Made by a program: the position numbers and the translations under genes. This document shows, one piece after another, positions 34,485 to 45,365 of a DNA stretch of 64,000 bases; position 1 is the stretch's first letter; every line of letters starts with the position of its first letter. Source of the DNA: Larimichthys crocea (taxonomy: Eukaryota > Chordata > Actinopteri > Sciaenidae); contig NC_040032.1 of the NCBI RefSeq assembly GCF_000972845.2, positions 5,413,073 through 5,477,072 on the forward strand, read 5' to 3'. The notes under the pieces were generated by a model that was not told the DNA's origin, did not search any database, and saw only the letters and a program-made list of their open reading frames with translations.

Positions 34485-35880
34485 GACAAGAAGTCAAGAG
34501 GGGAACAAGATCTGGCTTGAATTGACAACTAGATGTGTTAGTAATTTGCTGACTGACTGATGGGATACTTACTGGCTTGATGACTTTATAAATACAAATT
34601 GGATGCCTTGATGATATGAATGGCAAGAGATGAACCGATGACTTACTAACCACAGCAATGACTTGGATGGATGACTTACTGACCTGTTGATAGACAACCA
34701 GGACTACAACAAAATCCAAATTCACCCACATTAACTCATCACCACATTGCTATGAGGGGTCAGTGGGTGTATTCCTGACCACAGGCTGATTTGGTTGCTT
34801 TTGGCTGCATGGGCGAGTGAATATGAGAACTGTATTTCTTAAAGTATGGGCTAAGGAGCCAAATTGGGCTCTTGTGCCTGTTTCTGGTGGGTCCCCACAT
34901 GACAAAACTAATAACATGTTATAGTGAGAAATAGCTTTTGATGTCTTTCCTGAGGGAAGGGGCTTAACAAACTCCCCACTGTGGCTGGAGGGGTACTGTA
35001 ATGGCAAATAAAGCACCATAATAATACATTCTCATTTCTGGAGGAGTTCACAGAGTCACTGGGTACATCTTTCACCACAGTTAATGGAGACAACTTCCCT
35101 GGTTGAACCATGCTTGGTTGATTGAGTCACTGACTGGCAGAGTGACTATCCAGCTTGCTGGCTGACAGGTTTATTGACTGATTGGATAAATGGCTGACCG
35201 ATTAGCTATCTGTTTGACTGCCCCTATTGATAGAACTGCTTGCCACTTGGCTGATTCCTGACTTAATGAAAAAAATGTATGGAGGTAAGCTCACTGTGTA
35301 ATCTTTGCCATTATCCGAGCACACATTTTCTGCCTCCTCACCACTTGACTGGGTCAGTGGGGCTGCCGCTTACCACATTTCAGGCTCACTGCCTGACTGG
35401 CTGACCGACCACAGCGACCGCTTGCCTGGGTGGCTTGCTTGTCGACCGCCTGGCATAACAGCTAGACTGACTGACTGAATGGATGAGTAAAGGGTCAATG
35501 GGTGGTTGAATGAAAATAAGAAGATAATTCTCTGCCCTCTCATCACCACAGTATGTGGCTGGGTCACTGGGAGCTTTATTAATCACATAAGAGACAAGCT
35601 GCCTTGTTTACAGACTGATTGAATTGACTGACATCTGGCAATCTGAGTGAACATTCTTCTTGTGCTAATGGCCACCATCCAACCAAATAGCAGAATGACT
35701 GTTTGTGTGGTCCATTTTGACCACATTTTTAGGACAGCTGTCTGACTGTATTGACTGACCGGCTGGCCGACCTCACTGAAATGTCAGAGAAGTCAGAATT
35801 GGCAGGGTGACTGAATGACTGGTTGCCTGCCCGACTGGCAGGCTGGCTCTCTGACCACAGTAACAGAGTACCGGCCAGAA
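34485..35880. repeat. degenerate GACT-rich minisatellite array
   Basis: About 1.4 kb dominated by diverged gactgactggctgactga words. Interspersed at roughly 170-300 bp intervals is a recurring phrase of the type catcaccac...tg..gggtcactggg...accaca (near 34734, 35050, 35335, 35540, 35715). The structure is that of an old tandem array with higher-order units. Frames within it are not coding. Confidence 0.6.
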
Positions 35881-36127
35881 CCGAGTCGATTCTTTGATTC
35901 CAGTGGGTGAGTCAGACTCCAGCTAAACCCATTCACCTCTGGAGGCGTGCGGGCAAAGGCTGGCGACTGGAACCTGGGAAATTTAAACATTTCACCTCCA
36001 AACAATAGTTTTCAACCTGCTGAGTTATGTGTGTTGGAACTGGCGAAACAGCTTGCCAACACCTAAATGTGTTGGCATGTGCCTACTCCACATTCCCCAC
36101 CAAGAGATTAAGTTGGCAGAATTTTGA

Positions 36128-36168
36128 TTTATTTCACCTTTATTTAACCAGGGTACTGTTATTAAGTG
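36128..36168. repeat. teleost repeat fragment (cacctttatttaaccagg)
   Basis: The phrase tttcacctttatttaaccag is a common end sequence of fish interspersed repeats. Only about 40 bases are recognisable, and a microsatellite-like GA run follows. Confidence 0.4.
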
Positions 36169-36938
36169 CCAGTGACAAAAAAAAGAGAGAGAGAGAAAAA
36201 AAAATTATATACTTGACTGGAAAGGCAATAAGTAGTCTGCTTGTTCAGAGGAAAAGTATGAAGAGAACTGAACTGAGTTGATAAATGAATGCAGCTTTTC
36301 TTAAATTACATTCAGAGAAAAACGGTTGTGTATGTGTGTTTGTGTGTATTAAAGCAATCCTCCAACCCAGCATGTGTGGCTTGTGTGGCTGGTGGTGTTT
36401 ACTGCAGGCTACCCCCGGGCTCAGTGTGGGTTGATTTTGTGTGTATATGTGTGTTGGTATGCATGCGTCTTTGTTGTTTCCCACGTGGATGTCACGTGTC
36501 ATGCGAGTAAACCCAAGAGTTATGTGTGGGTGTCTGGACTGCGTGTGTTTAGGCGCCTGCACCCTTGGATGCACAGCTAATGTACGTGCGTTTTGTGTGC
36601 AATTGTGTATGTACAGTATGTGTGTGTGTGAGAGTTATCCCTGTGGTATTTCCTCGTAAACAGTGATGCATCTCATACGGGAATATCATCCACCTCTTCT
36701 TTCACTTTGCTGCACTAACACACACTCTTGTTAGACACACACACTCCTAGTCACTCCACTTCACTCTCTTTTTTCCCCTGTCCTTCCTTTCAAGGACCAG
36801 TCAGCATCCTCTTCTACAGTAGTTCCTCTGTGGTATGGTAGATCAAAGCCCTTTGCCTTCTGCACTGTGGCTTCAGGAACATCTGGACGATGCTGTCCGC
36901 CTTTTACCAATTCACCATCTGCCAGCCTCACTCGACTG

Positions 36939-36994
36939 GTGTGTGTGTGCGTGTGTGTGTGTGCATGCGTGTGTGTGTGTGTGTGTGTGTGCGT
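36939..36994. repeat. (GT)n microsatellite with GC interruptions
   Basis: A 56-nt alternating purine-pyrimidine tract, interrupted by gcgt and gcatgcgt. Confidence 0.9.
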
Positions 36995-39509
36995 ACGAAA
37001 CACAGACAAAGAAAGGGAGAATCACAGGAGAAGACAGTTGATAGATAGTGGAATTCCCCTTCACTTTTCCCCTGATGCTTTATGTGTTGACACTTTCCAC
37101 TAATTTGCTTCTTTCTTTTCCCTTGGTCCCAGTGCCTTGCTTCAAGTTACTTCAGTATGCATTGCTCCCTTGCAAATGTTCCTTAGATTCAGTTTCTTAT
37201 CTTAGTATCTACTTTGATATTTTTCTGTCCCTCCCACCAGCACCCTCAGCCTTATTGATAAGGCGTGGTCATTGTCTTTCACGGTCCCATAAGGGAGACT
37301 GGAGCACCCTGGCTGGACACTTAAAACCAACTGCCTCCAGGAGAGTAGACACTGTTTACTGCTGCTTTGTCTCCCGGTAGAGCCCAGAGGCTGCGGCTTT
37401 ACATAAAATCCCCTCCCTGGATTTAAACGGATGGATGGATCAATAGAAAAAAGGTAAACAACCTGACTGACGGATAGATGGAGATACACTTTTTTGAGGG
37501 GTGAGACAAATGAGCATCTGATAATATGACTTCCTTGCCATTTATCTAAATGGCAAAGACTTCAGGACTGGACTGACTGATCTCTCAGACTAACAGCAAT
37601 CTGATTTCTGCAGTATAAAGGAAGGTTTACAAAGTAAATATTTAGGTTTTCTGGTAAATATTGTTCAGAAGTAGCCAGAGATTTCCTGCAGGTGTTTTTC
37701 TTTTATTCCCAAAATGAAAGTCAAACCTAAACATCTCAGTCTGTTACTTAATAAACAGCTAATCTTTTGATTTTGGCACAATGCAGTGAAAAGAGCAGCA
37801 GGCGCCAGTACCAGAACTTGGTAACTTGTTAAGCACAAAGAATCTGCAGCATATGTCTTTTGAAATTTGGTTTTGGAAATAGGACCCCTGACTCCCGTTA
37901 GGCTAAAAAGGAACATATGTGATGAAAGTGGCATCTCTGTTGCATGGAGCAGCTTTTCTGACTGCAACCCACACACAAACATGTTTGGGGAGTGTAAGGA
38001 AAAAATGTTAATGCGTAAAAACTGATCATTTAAATGCAGATCTTTAAAACATGAACTAAAGTCTAAGTCCATATTATACGTAGTTCATCGTCAGTCATTT
38101 GGTGTCAGCCTGATGTAGCAGAGAAAACCTCTGACTGTGATGATTGTTGGTAAAGCCTTTTAGAGCAATTCTGTTAAACTGCTTCAACTTGGGTGCACAC
38201 TTGCCACAGTTTGTGGAACTATCCGAGTGAGAATGGACTGATCTCTTGGCGGCAGACAGGCAATGCTGTTGGCACCTTCGATATTAGCGTAACAAAATTG
38301 AGTGGCAGATGCAGGCTCTGAACCACTAGGGCAAAGGTTTTCACACTGTTAGGAACGCCTCAGTGTGTGATTTGTAAAGAAGCGCGAGCTAATGATAGCA
38401 TGCGACCTTCAGCACAAACAGAGACCGGGGGCTTTCAGTGAGGGGGTGAGCGATGGAGGAGATTGGCAAACGGGGACCTGAAGGCACCTGTGGCCTCATA
38501 ATGAGTCACACTGCTCATTGCAAAGACAGGAAATGAATACCATTGAGGCAAGTCTCTCCAGACATAGAGGGAGAGCGGGGTAACATATCTTATGGATAGG
38601 ATTGCTTTTTTAATGTTCATTTTTCAGTCTGCATTCAGAGTTATTTAAAGTTATTGATTTATTTTGGCTAAACTTCTGTACCAATATTGCCTCAGATGAT
38701 TTCACTAATGCCACAAATCAGCATAAAATCATCTGTCCTTCATCTCAGCAGCTCCTCCAAACACCTATTTTCAAGCAGGGAAAGCCCTTGAAACCGAGTA
38801 ATGATATGAACTGATGCTTCTCCCCTTTGGACCTCGGCTCACAGCCAGTGTTTGAGATGATCTTCTGAATGGCCTCTTGCTGTCTTGATCTCTTTTTTCA
38901 TTGCAATGAAGATAACAAAATAGAAGGAAATGAAGAGAAAGAAGGAAGGACTGTGGACGGAAGACGAAGGCAGAAAATGCAGGGGTGGAGAGTAAGGATG
39001 GAGAGAATTATCCAGGGAATGAGGGATAGAGACACTGTGAGGAGGAGGGATGGGATGCTGATGGGTGATGAACTGGGGGAATAAGTAAACAAACAGGTAG
39101 ATGAGGTGGTTGAATGAATGGCTGCAGATCTGCTGGGAATGACAATGAGAGGGATGGACACACAACAGAGCGTTGCCATTGCTTTATCAAATAACAGTAG
39201 TTCCCTCATTCTTCTCCCCCTTCCTCTCCCTTGTGTTGCCTCTCCGCTGTTTTCTGTATATGTGGGTTTAATCGAAGCTTTCAGGCACAGAATTAAAGCA
39301 AGTGGGAATGTACCTCTGAGGAGCCCTAACGTAAAAAGAAGAAGAAATTGAAACAAAGCTCATCAAAGAAGCCCAGCAGCAGGAGAGGATTTTAAAGGCT
39401 CTAACATCACCAAGGACATACATGTATTTTGAAATATGGAAAAATTCCATGACTGGATAAAACATTTGGTATTTATAGTACAATAAAATCTAATGCTTAT
39501 CAAAATTTC

Positions 39510-39620
39510 CTATCTTCATATACATTGTTTTGTCTGACAAAAGACCCCAAAGCCAAAGACTTTACAATCATAATCAGTTTTCTGTCCATTGACTATTTGT
39601 TTCAGCTATAATGTTTACTT
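39510..39620 (+). repeat. fragment of the gattagttg-type fish MITE
   Basis: Reads gttttgtctgacaaaagacc, then caaagccaaagactttacaa and gttttctgtccattgactat followed by ttgtttcagct. The same word order occurs in the abundant fish repeat related to the copy at 29262-29550: gtccgacaaacagtccaaaacccaaag...ttttctgtcgatcgactaatcg. Confidence 0.55.
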
Positions 39621-39971
39621 ATAGAGCAGCAAATTCACCCGACACTTTAACTACTTTTACAAGCAAACTTTATTTTTGGATCGTAAACTCTGGCTAGCAC
39701 CAAAGTGGTTAGTACGGCTGGAAAACATACCAAATCCAACCAAGTATTTGGCCACACCTGTAGCATGTTTTTCTCCAATAAGATGTCGGTGTTTGTGTCT
39801 TTGTGTGCGACAGAGCTGTACATGTTTTTAGCAGGCGCTGTCGTCTGGAGGGCTGGTGTTGGTGGTAGTGGTGGTGGGCTGTTTTTGAAGTGTTGGTGGG
39901 CTTACTGGAAGTGTGTCAGACAGGAGAGGAATGCAGGAAGAGGGTGTGTGGGTGTGCGTTTGGTGTGCGTA

Positions 39972-40010
<39 letters not shown>
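39972..40010. repeat. compound (GT)n(GA)n microsatellite
   Basis: A GT run directly followed by a GA run of about 20 nt. Confidence 0.92.
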
Positions 40011-41532
40011 TGTATGGAGACAGGGCTGGGGTAGCCCCTCATTCTTGATGTGTACATATGTGTAGTATGTGTGCGTGCATGCATGCTTAAGGCTTCAAGG
40101 CTCAAACCCCCCTTGTCTCAGTTTTGAAGTCCACAGGGGTTTCCCAGTGTCTCTGCTTATAAGGTTGACATTCGGCCGGGTTTAGCACCTAGACAGGGCA
40201 ACATTTTCAGGATGTAAAGAAAAACTTAATGTTGTAAACACAGCTATGAATTTTGACAGTTTTCCCATGACAACTGCGATTAAATTCATTCATTCATTAA
40301 ACATCCATGGTCATCTTTACTGTCCGTCAAGAGGAAATTAGTTTCACAGTGACAAGAAGAAAAGGAAGACAGGCAATAACAAACACACAATAACAACAAC
40401 AACTGATATCATTCCCATTTAAATCTTGGTATGTAAACATCCTGGGCTCCCCTGAATCTGTAATAAGAAAGAGTGATGTGTTAATAGTCATAGTAATTCA
40501 TGTAAAAAAAAAGATAAAGTACAGCGTACAGCTGTAGGTCCCTGTGCATCAAATTTGGATCAGCTGCCTTAAAAGAGTCGATGAAATCAAAAGAATTCTG
40601 CGGATTACTAACAGGACTCTTCATGTCTCAGTCTGGGCGGGATGATGTTTTTTATTTTCTCTTGGGAGCACTGAGTTTTTCTCAGAACCCAGGCCAATTA
40701 TTGGACTTCTCAACAAAGCAGTATATTAGAAATCACTTTCCTTTCAACTGTAACATACTCTCCCCAAAGCCTCACAGCAAATTGAGCCAAAACATACACA
40801 AATAATAGCCGGTCTTTAAAAAAAAACTAGCTGCTACAAGTATTAATTTAGACTTAGTAATCTGCTACAGAGAAAGTATTTAGCTACTTACTTTTAAACG
40901 CTGACTGTTGTCGGTTTTGTTTACAACTAAATATGTGCATGCACCTATTTCTAAACCATCATTTCTGCCACACCTCAAGTTCAGAATAAGGTAAAAGGAA
41001 TTGTTGAATATATAGCATAACAATAATGAGGTTGAAGTATTGTGACTGTAATTGTAAAACCTAAATCTTTAAGAGCACTAACTGTGATCAGATTACTGAA
41101 ACTTGTAACATAAAAATGTAACACGATCATGATTTCCAACAGAGGAAGTGACTAACTCTGTTCAAGTTTTTAACCTCTGTGTCACCGAGATGTTGGATCT
41201 GTGCCAGTGCCAGAATAGACACCCTGTCATATTTCACAGTTTATTTCCTGGATCAATACATCAATGATAACGACTCTGGCGGTGTTGATGTCCGGACAGC
41301 TGTGAAAACTCTGACAGTTACAAGTTGTTGTGGAACAAATCTGATTTCCTGTTTCCAGTCACAAACATCTATTTTATAAAGTATCATGCTGAGAATTGCA
41401 CATGTTTCTCTTTGAATGATTTCTGCTTTAGTGCTCCCTCCGACCAACCTTGAAACTTCAGCCATACACATCCCACATTTTACTGCGAGTTTCATCAACC
41501 TCCCTCTTATCCTTTAACCACAGGCCAGGTGT

Positions 41533-41544
41533 CTGTGTGTGTGT

Positions 41545-41595
<51 letters not shown>

Positions 41596-41630
41596 CGCGC
41601 GTGCGTGCGCGCGCATGCGTGTGTGTGTGA
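41533..41630. repeat. long alternating GT/GC tract, candidate Z-DNA former
   Basis: About 95 nt of almost perfect purine-pyrimidine alternation: (GT)n with one TCT break, then gcgtgcgcgcgtgcgtgcgc, gcgcatgcgtgtgtgtg. The GC-alternating core is the kind of sequence with the highest propensity for left-handed DNA. Confidence 0.92.
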
Positions 41631-43475
41631 GTGAGAGAGTGCGTGTGTATGTGGAGAAAGAGGTGAGGTACAAAAGGAAAACTGCAACCAGTCAGCCTTT
41701 CACACATCTGGCTGTGACTCCACTGTGGTCTCTCTTGTAATTAACAGGGGGAAGAAGGTTAATGAGGAACTGACATTAAAATAAAAGACATTAAGTTAAA
41801 GGACTAGAAAAAGCCACAGTGGTTTTTTATTTTTTTTATTTTTTTTTACCACATTTTGTGACCTGTTATTGTCAATACAAAATCATGGTTAGGACAGAAC
41901 AGCAGTTAATCTTTTGCAGAGTATTGCATTAAAAGGTAATTGTAATATTTCCTCCTCCAATTTATATACATGCAGAATATTAGACATCATTCAAGCATAA
42001 TACAGTGATGACACAGAAGTAATTACTGGGAGAAGTTAACCTTTTTTTCTCATTGCCATAGAGGCAGGTCTGTGTTCCTTCCTAAAAGTTTAATGTTTAT
42101 CAGTGGCGCATGAAGCCAAAAATATATATATGAATGCATACTGGGCCAAGTGGCCCAAAGAGCATGCAACTTGAGACTTTCACCGGCTTCTGGTTTAGCC
42201 CCCTGCTAACTTGAATGGGGATAAAATGATTTAATCATGCGGCTCTTCTGTTTTCAGACTGAATGGATCAAACATAATGAGAGCCATGAATGAGATTCGA
42301 GTTGCCAGTTTATCACAACATGTTGCGGCAAATGTTTCACAATAAAAGCCTTGTTAGCATTTTTTACACTGATATGCTATATGACTTTTAATTTTAAACA
42401 TATAGAAAGAAGTGTTGTATTAGCTGCAGTAACCTTAACAGGGGAAATGGAAGTGAGACAGACGTGATAAGCATTTGTCAGGGACAGGGTTATATTAGAG
42501 TTTATTTTGAAAAGGGAAATTGATGGGGTCATTGTTTATTAACTTTCCAGCAATCTATTTCACAAACTAGTTATCAAATTGCTGTGAAAGACACTGCTAA
42601 CTCTGCATCATCATCATCTCAGCTGTGATACATACTGTCCTAATGTGCTGCAGACAGAGCTGAGAGTATTGCAGTGACCTCCTAAGGGTTAATTAACATT
42701 GCTTGTCTCTTTTTTAATTTGCTGGCATAAAATCAAACCGGCTTAAGCTCATACATTGTACTATACTGTTGAATCCAGAAACTGCACACCCTTGTCATTA
42801 CATGCTTTGGTCACTTTGACTTAATGGCTTGAAAATTCAGGCACTCTTCCTGCTGGTCTGAGGAAGAGTCTCAGATGACAGAAACAGCTGCCGATAGGCA
42901 CAACGCAGCATGCTGAACAATTGCCGAACAAGCCTGAGATGTGGGTTGTGAGTCAGAGGTCAGGATTCAGGCTAATTCAATACAACGGCTGTGCTTTAAC
43001 TAACTGTAACTACTTAAATGGTGACATAACTAATAAATCACGTTTTCAAAGATTTGGCCCGTGCACACAGGCAACACACCTTCCTGTTCATGTGACATTT
43101 GCTTCACAACCAATGTAAGAGTCAGTGGAAGCTACCATATATTTTGGCAAGGGTCTTGTTTGTTTATAGTAATCTTTCAAATTGTAATATACTAATGGTT
43201 TACTGATGTTACAAACACTACACTTAGCACCTTGGATATACCAGTTTGCAAGTTTGTGCTGTATTTGTTTGAGAAATGTTGATTTAGCAAAATAAAAAAA
43301 ATATGAAAAAAAAAAAAATGGGGGAAAAAATCCTTGCATTGGCAAAAAGACAAATTGCCGGCAGGGTAGCTGGAGGCTCTGCAATGAAGCAGCTCTCAGT
43401 ACCGGCTTGCTGGAGGAGCAGAGGCAGAAAGTTGGCCTATTAACTCTCGTCTTAGGGAGACACAGAAGAGCAGAC

Positions 43476-43491
43476 ATGGCGACAGGTTGGA
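43476..43491 (+). CDS. hypothetical small gene, putative first coding exon (speculative)
   Basis: An ATG with a favourable context (gcagacATGGCG) opens five codons (MATGW) plus one base, and then meets a near-perfect donor, gtaagtg. The upstream 110 bases (43365-43475) are GC-richer than their surroundings and could be a 5' leader. Joined to the intervals 43614-43683 and 45178-45283, the frame encodes a peptide of about 63 residues. Its N-terminus (SLDLVSRRISKHLL) is Ser/Arg/Leu-rich without acidic clusters, like a mitochondrial presequence. No family is recognised; a chance combination is the main alternative. Confidence 0.22.
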
Positions 43492-43520
43492 GTAAGTGCT
43501 CTCACTTTCTATCTGTTTGA

Positions 43521-43524
<4 letters not shown>

Positions 43525-43561
<37 letters not shown>
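43525..43561. repeat. (TC)18 microsatellite
   Basis: A 37-nt perfect CT tract. If the small gene at 43476-45283 is real, this tract lies within its first intron, upstream of the polypyrimidine stretch that ends at 43613. Confidence 0.95.
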
Positions 43562-43563
<2 letters not shown>

Positions 43564-43613
43564 ATTTCTCACTCTCCATCTTTCTTTCCTGCTCACCCCA
43601 TCTGCTTTTGCAG

Positions 43614-43683
43614 GCTCTTTGGATTTGGTTTCTCGTAGGATTAGTAAGCATCTGCTAACAGGGGGACTGCGGGACTGGTTCAG
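43614..43683 (+). CDS. hypothetical small gene, putative second exon (speculative)
   Basis: Seventy nt preceded by an excellent acceptor: (TC)18, more pyrimidines, then cttttgcag at 43605-43613. It ends in TTCAG|gttagg. Entry phase 1 fits the 43476-43491 exon across a 122-nt intron, a size common in fish. Residues read SLDLVSRRISKHLLTGGLRD then WF, with exit phase 2. A competing donor (gtaagc at 43644) would give a 30-nt microexon. Confidence 0.22.
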
Positions 43684-44004
43684 GTTAGGTTCATAATGGG
43701 CTCAAGTGAGACTGTCAGAATTCAAATTCGGTAAGACCATGTCACCATCCTGCAGTGACAGCGTCGATACCATGCTGTTTTGGAGTGCTACAAGCTTTAT
43801 CTCTCCTATTTTTTATTTTGTACGCAATGACAACTTTAGTTGTCTCTCTCCTTCACTGTCACCTAGTTTTAGCCAGGTAACAGAAGGACACATGTATCAG
43901 GGCGAGAGAGAAAGAGAGAGGCATCACTCCTGAAACATTTTTGAATGATCCAAAAATAGCTAAAGTTATAGCTATAAAGTATTTATGGTAAGTAGCAGCT
44001 TAAT

Positions 44005-44290
44005 GCGCTGCTACAACTCTCCTGGGAAGGATTTCCATGCAAAAACTGTCCTCGGAGATTTGTTTCTATTCACAAGAACATTAGTGAGGTTGCCCACTGA
44101 TAGCGATAATGCCTTGCTCGCAGTCATTTCGATTCTTCTAATAGGTTTTCTGTGAGGTTGAGGTCAGAGCTCAGTGCAGACCAGTCAAGTTCCATTTCTT
44201 TATGAACCTGGCTTTGTGCTCAGGGGCCTTCCCCTAAACTGGCGAACCACACTGTTGTCGAAAATATCATTGAGTGGCGTAGAGAGGGAT
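44005..44290 (-). pseudogene. decayed Tc1-like transposase fragment (antisense)
   Basis: Read on the minus strand, the segment gives GKAPEHKARFIKKWN, a partly matching pro-gln-ser-leu-asn style stretch (recognisable at DNA level as tgaggtcagagctcagtgca followed by gaccagtcaag), and, further in, words corresponding to the cgagcaaggcattatc region. In Tc1-like transposases the intact order is HKA-R-IK-WM, L-WPAQSPDLNPIEHLWDELE, then L--RP; the DDE/D catalytic Glu sits in IEHLW. Here stops and substitutions interrupt every block, so no functional protein remains. Only the C-terminal third is represented. Confidence 0.75.
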
Positions 44291-44825
44291 CTAACCCAAG
44301 CAATGAACAACCACAGACCAAAAGTACACAAAAAGAAATCCTTACAAACACACTGATGATGATAACTTAGGGAGTAAAGGTGTGAATAACATTCCAGAAA
44401 TGGGAATGTCTTTCTGCCATCTTTTCCCATTCTTCTGTCCCCCTGGTTTCTTTTCCCTCCTTGATGTTTCAATCCAAAACCCTTGTTCTTCCTCTCACTC
44501 TTTTCCCCGAACCCTCTCAGCATTCTCACCTCCTGACTGATAGCTTTCATAGACAGACTGTGTGTGTTTGTGTGTGTGTTTGTATGTTTGTGTGTGTAAG
44601 CGGTGTAGAAAGTTAAGCCTAGAGGTTATTCGTCAGCTGATTAGCACGATGGGCGTGTGTGTTAAAATGCAGAGCTCATGACTCTCCCTGTCTCTGTTTC
44701 ACCCTCTTCACTGTATTTTTTTATTCCACTTGTAAAGAGTGTTGACAATGAACCAGTTCAGGACAGTTTATTGCAGCTAATTGGTTGTATACCCTTTCCC
44801 AGAAACTATCTCACTCTCTCACACA

Positions 44826-44828
<3 letters not shown>

Positions 44829-44875
<47 letters not shown>
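44829..44875. repeat. (CA)n microsatellite
   Basis: A 47-nt CA run. Confidence 0.95.
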
Positions 44876-44879
<4 letters not shown>

Positions 44880-45177
44880 CTTGCTTCTTGCTTGACAACA
44901 TGACAGCAAAACCACATTTCTCTCTCTCTCTCTAGCTCTTTCTGTCGCTCTCCCTCAGCCACCAACTGGTTTGTGTTAATATTCATGACCTGTATATGTT
45001 TCACAGAACTGAAAACACTTGACTGTCTGCTCCCATCATTTTCTCTCGCTCTGTGTGTGTGTGTCTGTGTGTGTGTGTGGTGGCGTTTAAGGCGCCAGGG
45101 AAGAGACAATTCTTCATTCCGTATTTATACCCGTTTCTTTTTTTATTTGTTTTTCTTATCCGCTTGTCTGTATTCAG

Positions 45178-45283
45178 GGCAGCACACTGGGCTTTGACAG
45201 GGAGAAGCAGGGAGTTAGGAGAGTCTCCTGGCTGTTATTCTGAAATAGTAGATAGTGATATTATAAGTCACAGACTAGATTAG
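45178..45283 (+). CDS. hypothetical small gene, putative last exon (speculative)
   Basis: Acceptor: a pyrimidine-rich run of about 45 nt ending tattcag at 45177. Phase-2 joining from 43683 completes Arg, then AAHWALTGRSRELGESPGCY and on to a TAG at 45281-45283. An AATAAA lies about 100 nt downstream. The end of the frame overlaps a retroelement-tail-like repeat at 45275-45365, which weakens the case for a conserved protein. Confidence 0.18.
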
Positions 45284-45365
45284 ATCAGATATGATTAGAT
45301 AAAGTCATTATATCATTGATTAAATCATCCCTGTGGGGAAATCGGGTCACTGTGGAGCAGCCTGT
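45275..45365 (-). repeat. retroelement 3'-end fragment (inverse orientation)
   Basis: Reads tagattagatcagatatgat, then taaatcatccctgtggggaa followed by atcgggtcactgtg. In reverse complement this is the typical non-LTR/SINE tail ...caatttccccacagggatcaataaag(tatct)n. The (gatta)n-like part corresponds to the terminal microsatellite of the tail. Confidence 0.55.

Larger units (their letters stand above)
26102..43475 (+). other. presumed jade intron, 17 kb with no recognised exon
   Basis: No JADE coding block (EPL1 remainder, PHD fingers) was found. Contents: CA runs at 26467-26480 and 26839-26863, poly(T) at 27223-27239, a MITE at 29262-29550, a (GGA)n at 30222-30243 followed by CT-rich 30262-30450, a unique homeodomain-site-rich block at 30450-30660, a degenerate GACT-rich array at 34485-35880, a GT tract at 36939-36994, a GA-rich cryptic block at 38920-39110, a repeat fragment at 39510-39620, GT/GA tracts at 39972-40010 and 41533-41640. 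The longest complex frame, 135 codons on - at 37665-38072, is not recognised. Confidence 0.5.

Noticed and set aside
36820..36937. Open frames on both strands between microsatellites, + frame with QEHLDDAVRLLP resembling the E-protein (TCF3/TCF4) LDDAI.VLR motif
   Set aside because: The + frame is closed by a TAG exactly at the best acceptor (cttctacag|tag), the donor would lie in a GT microsatellite, and the resemblance covers only about eight residues. The - frame lacks a pyrimidine-rich acceptor.
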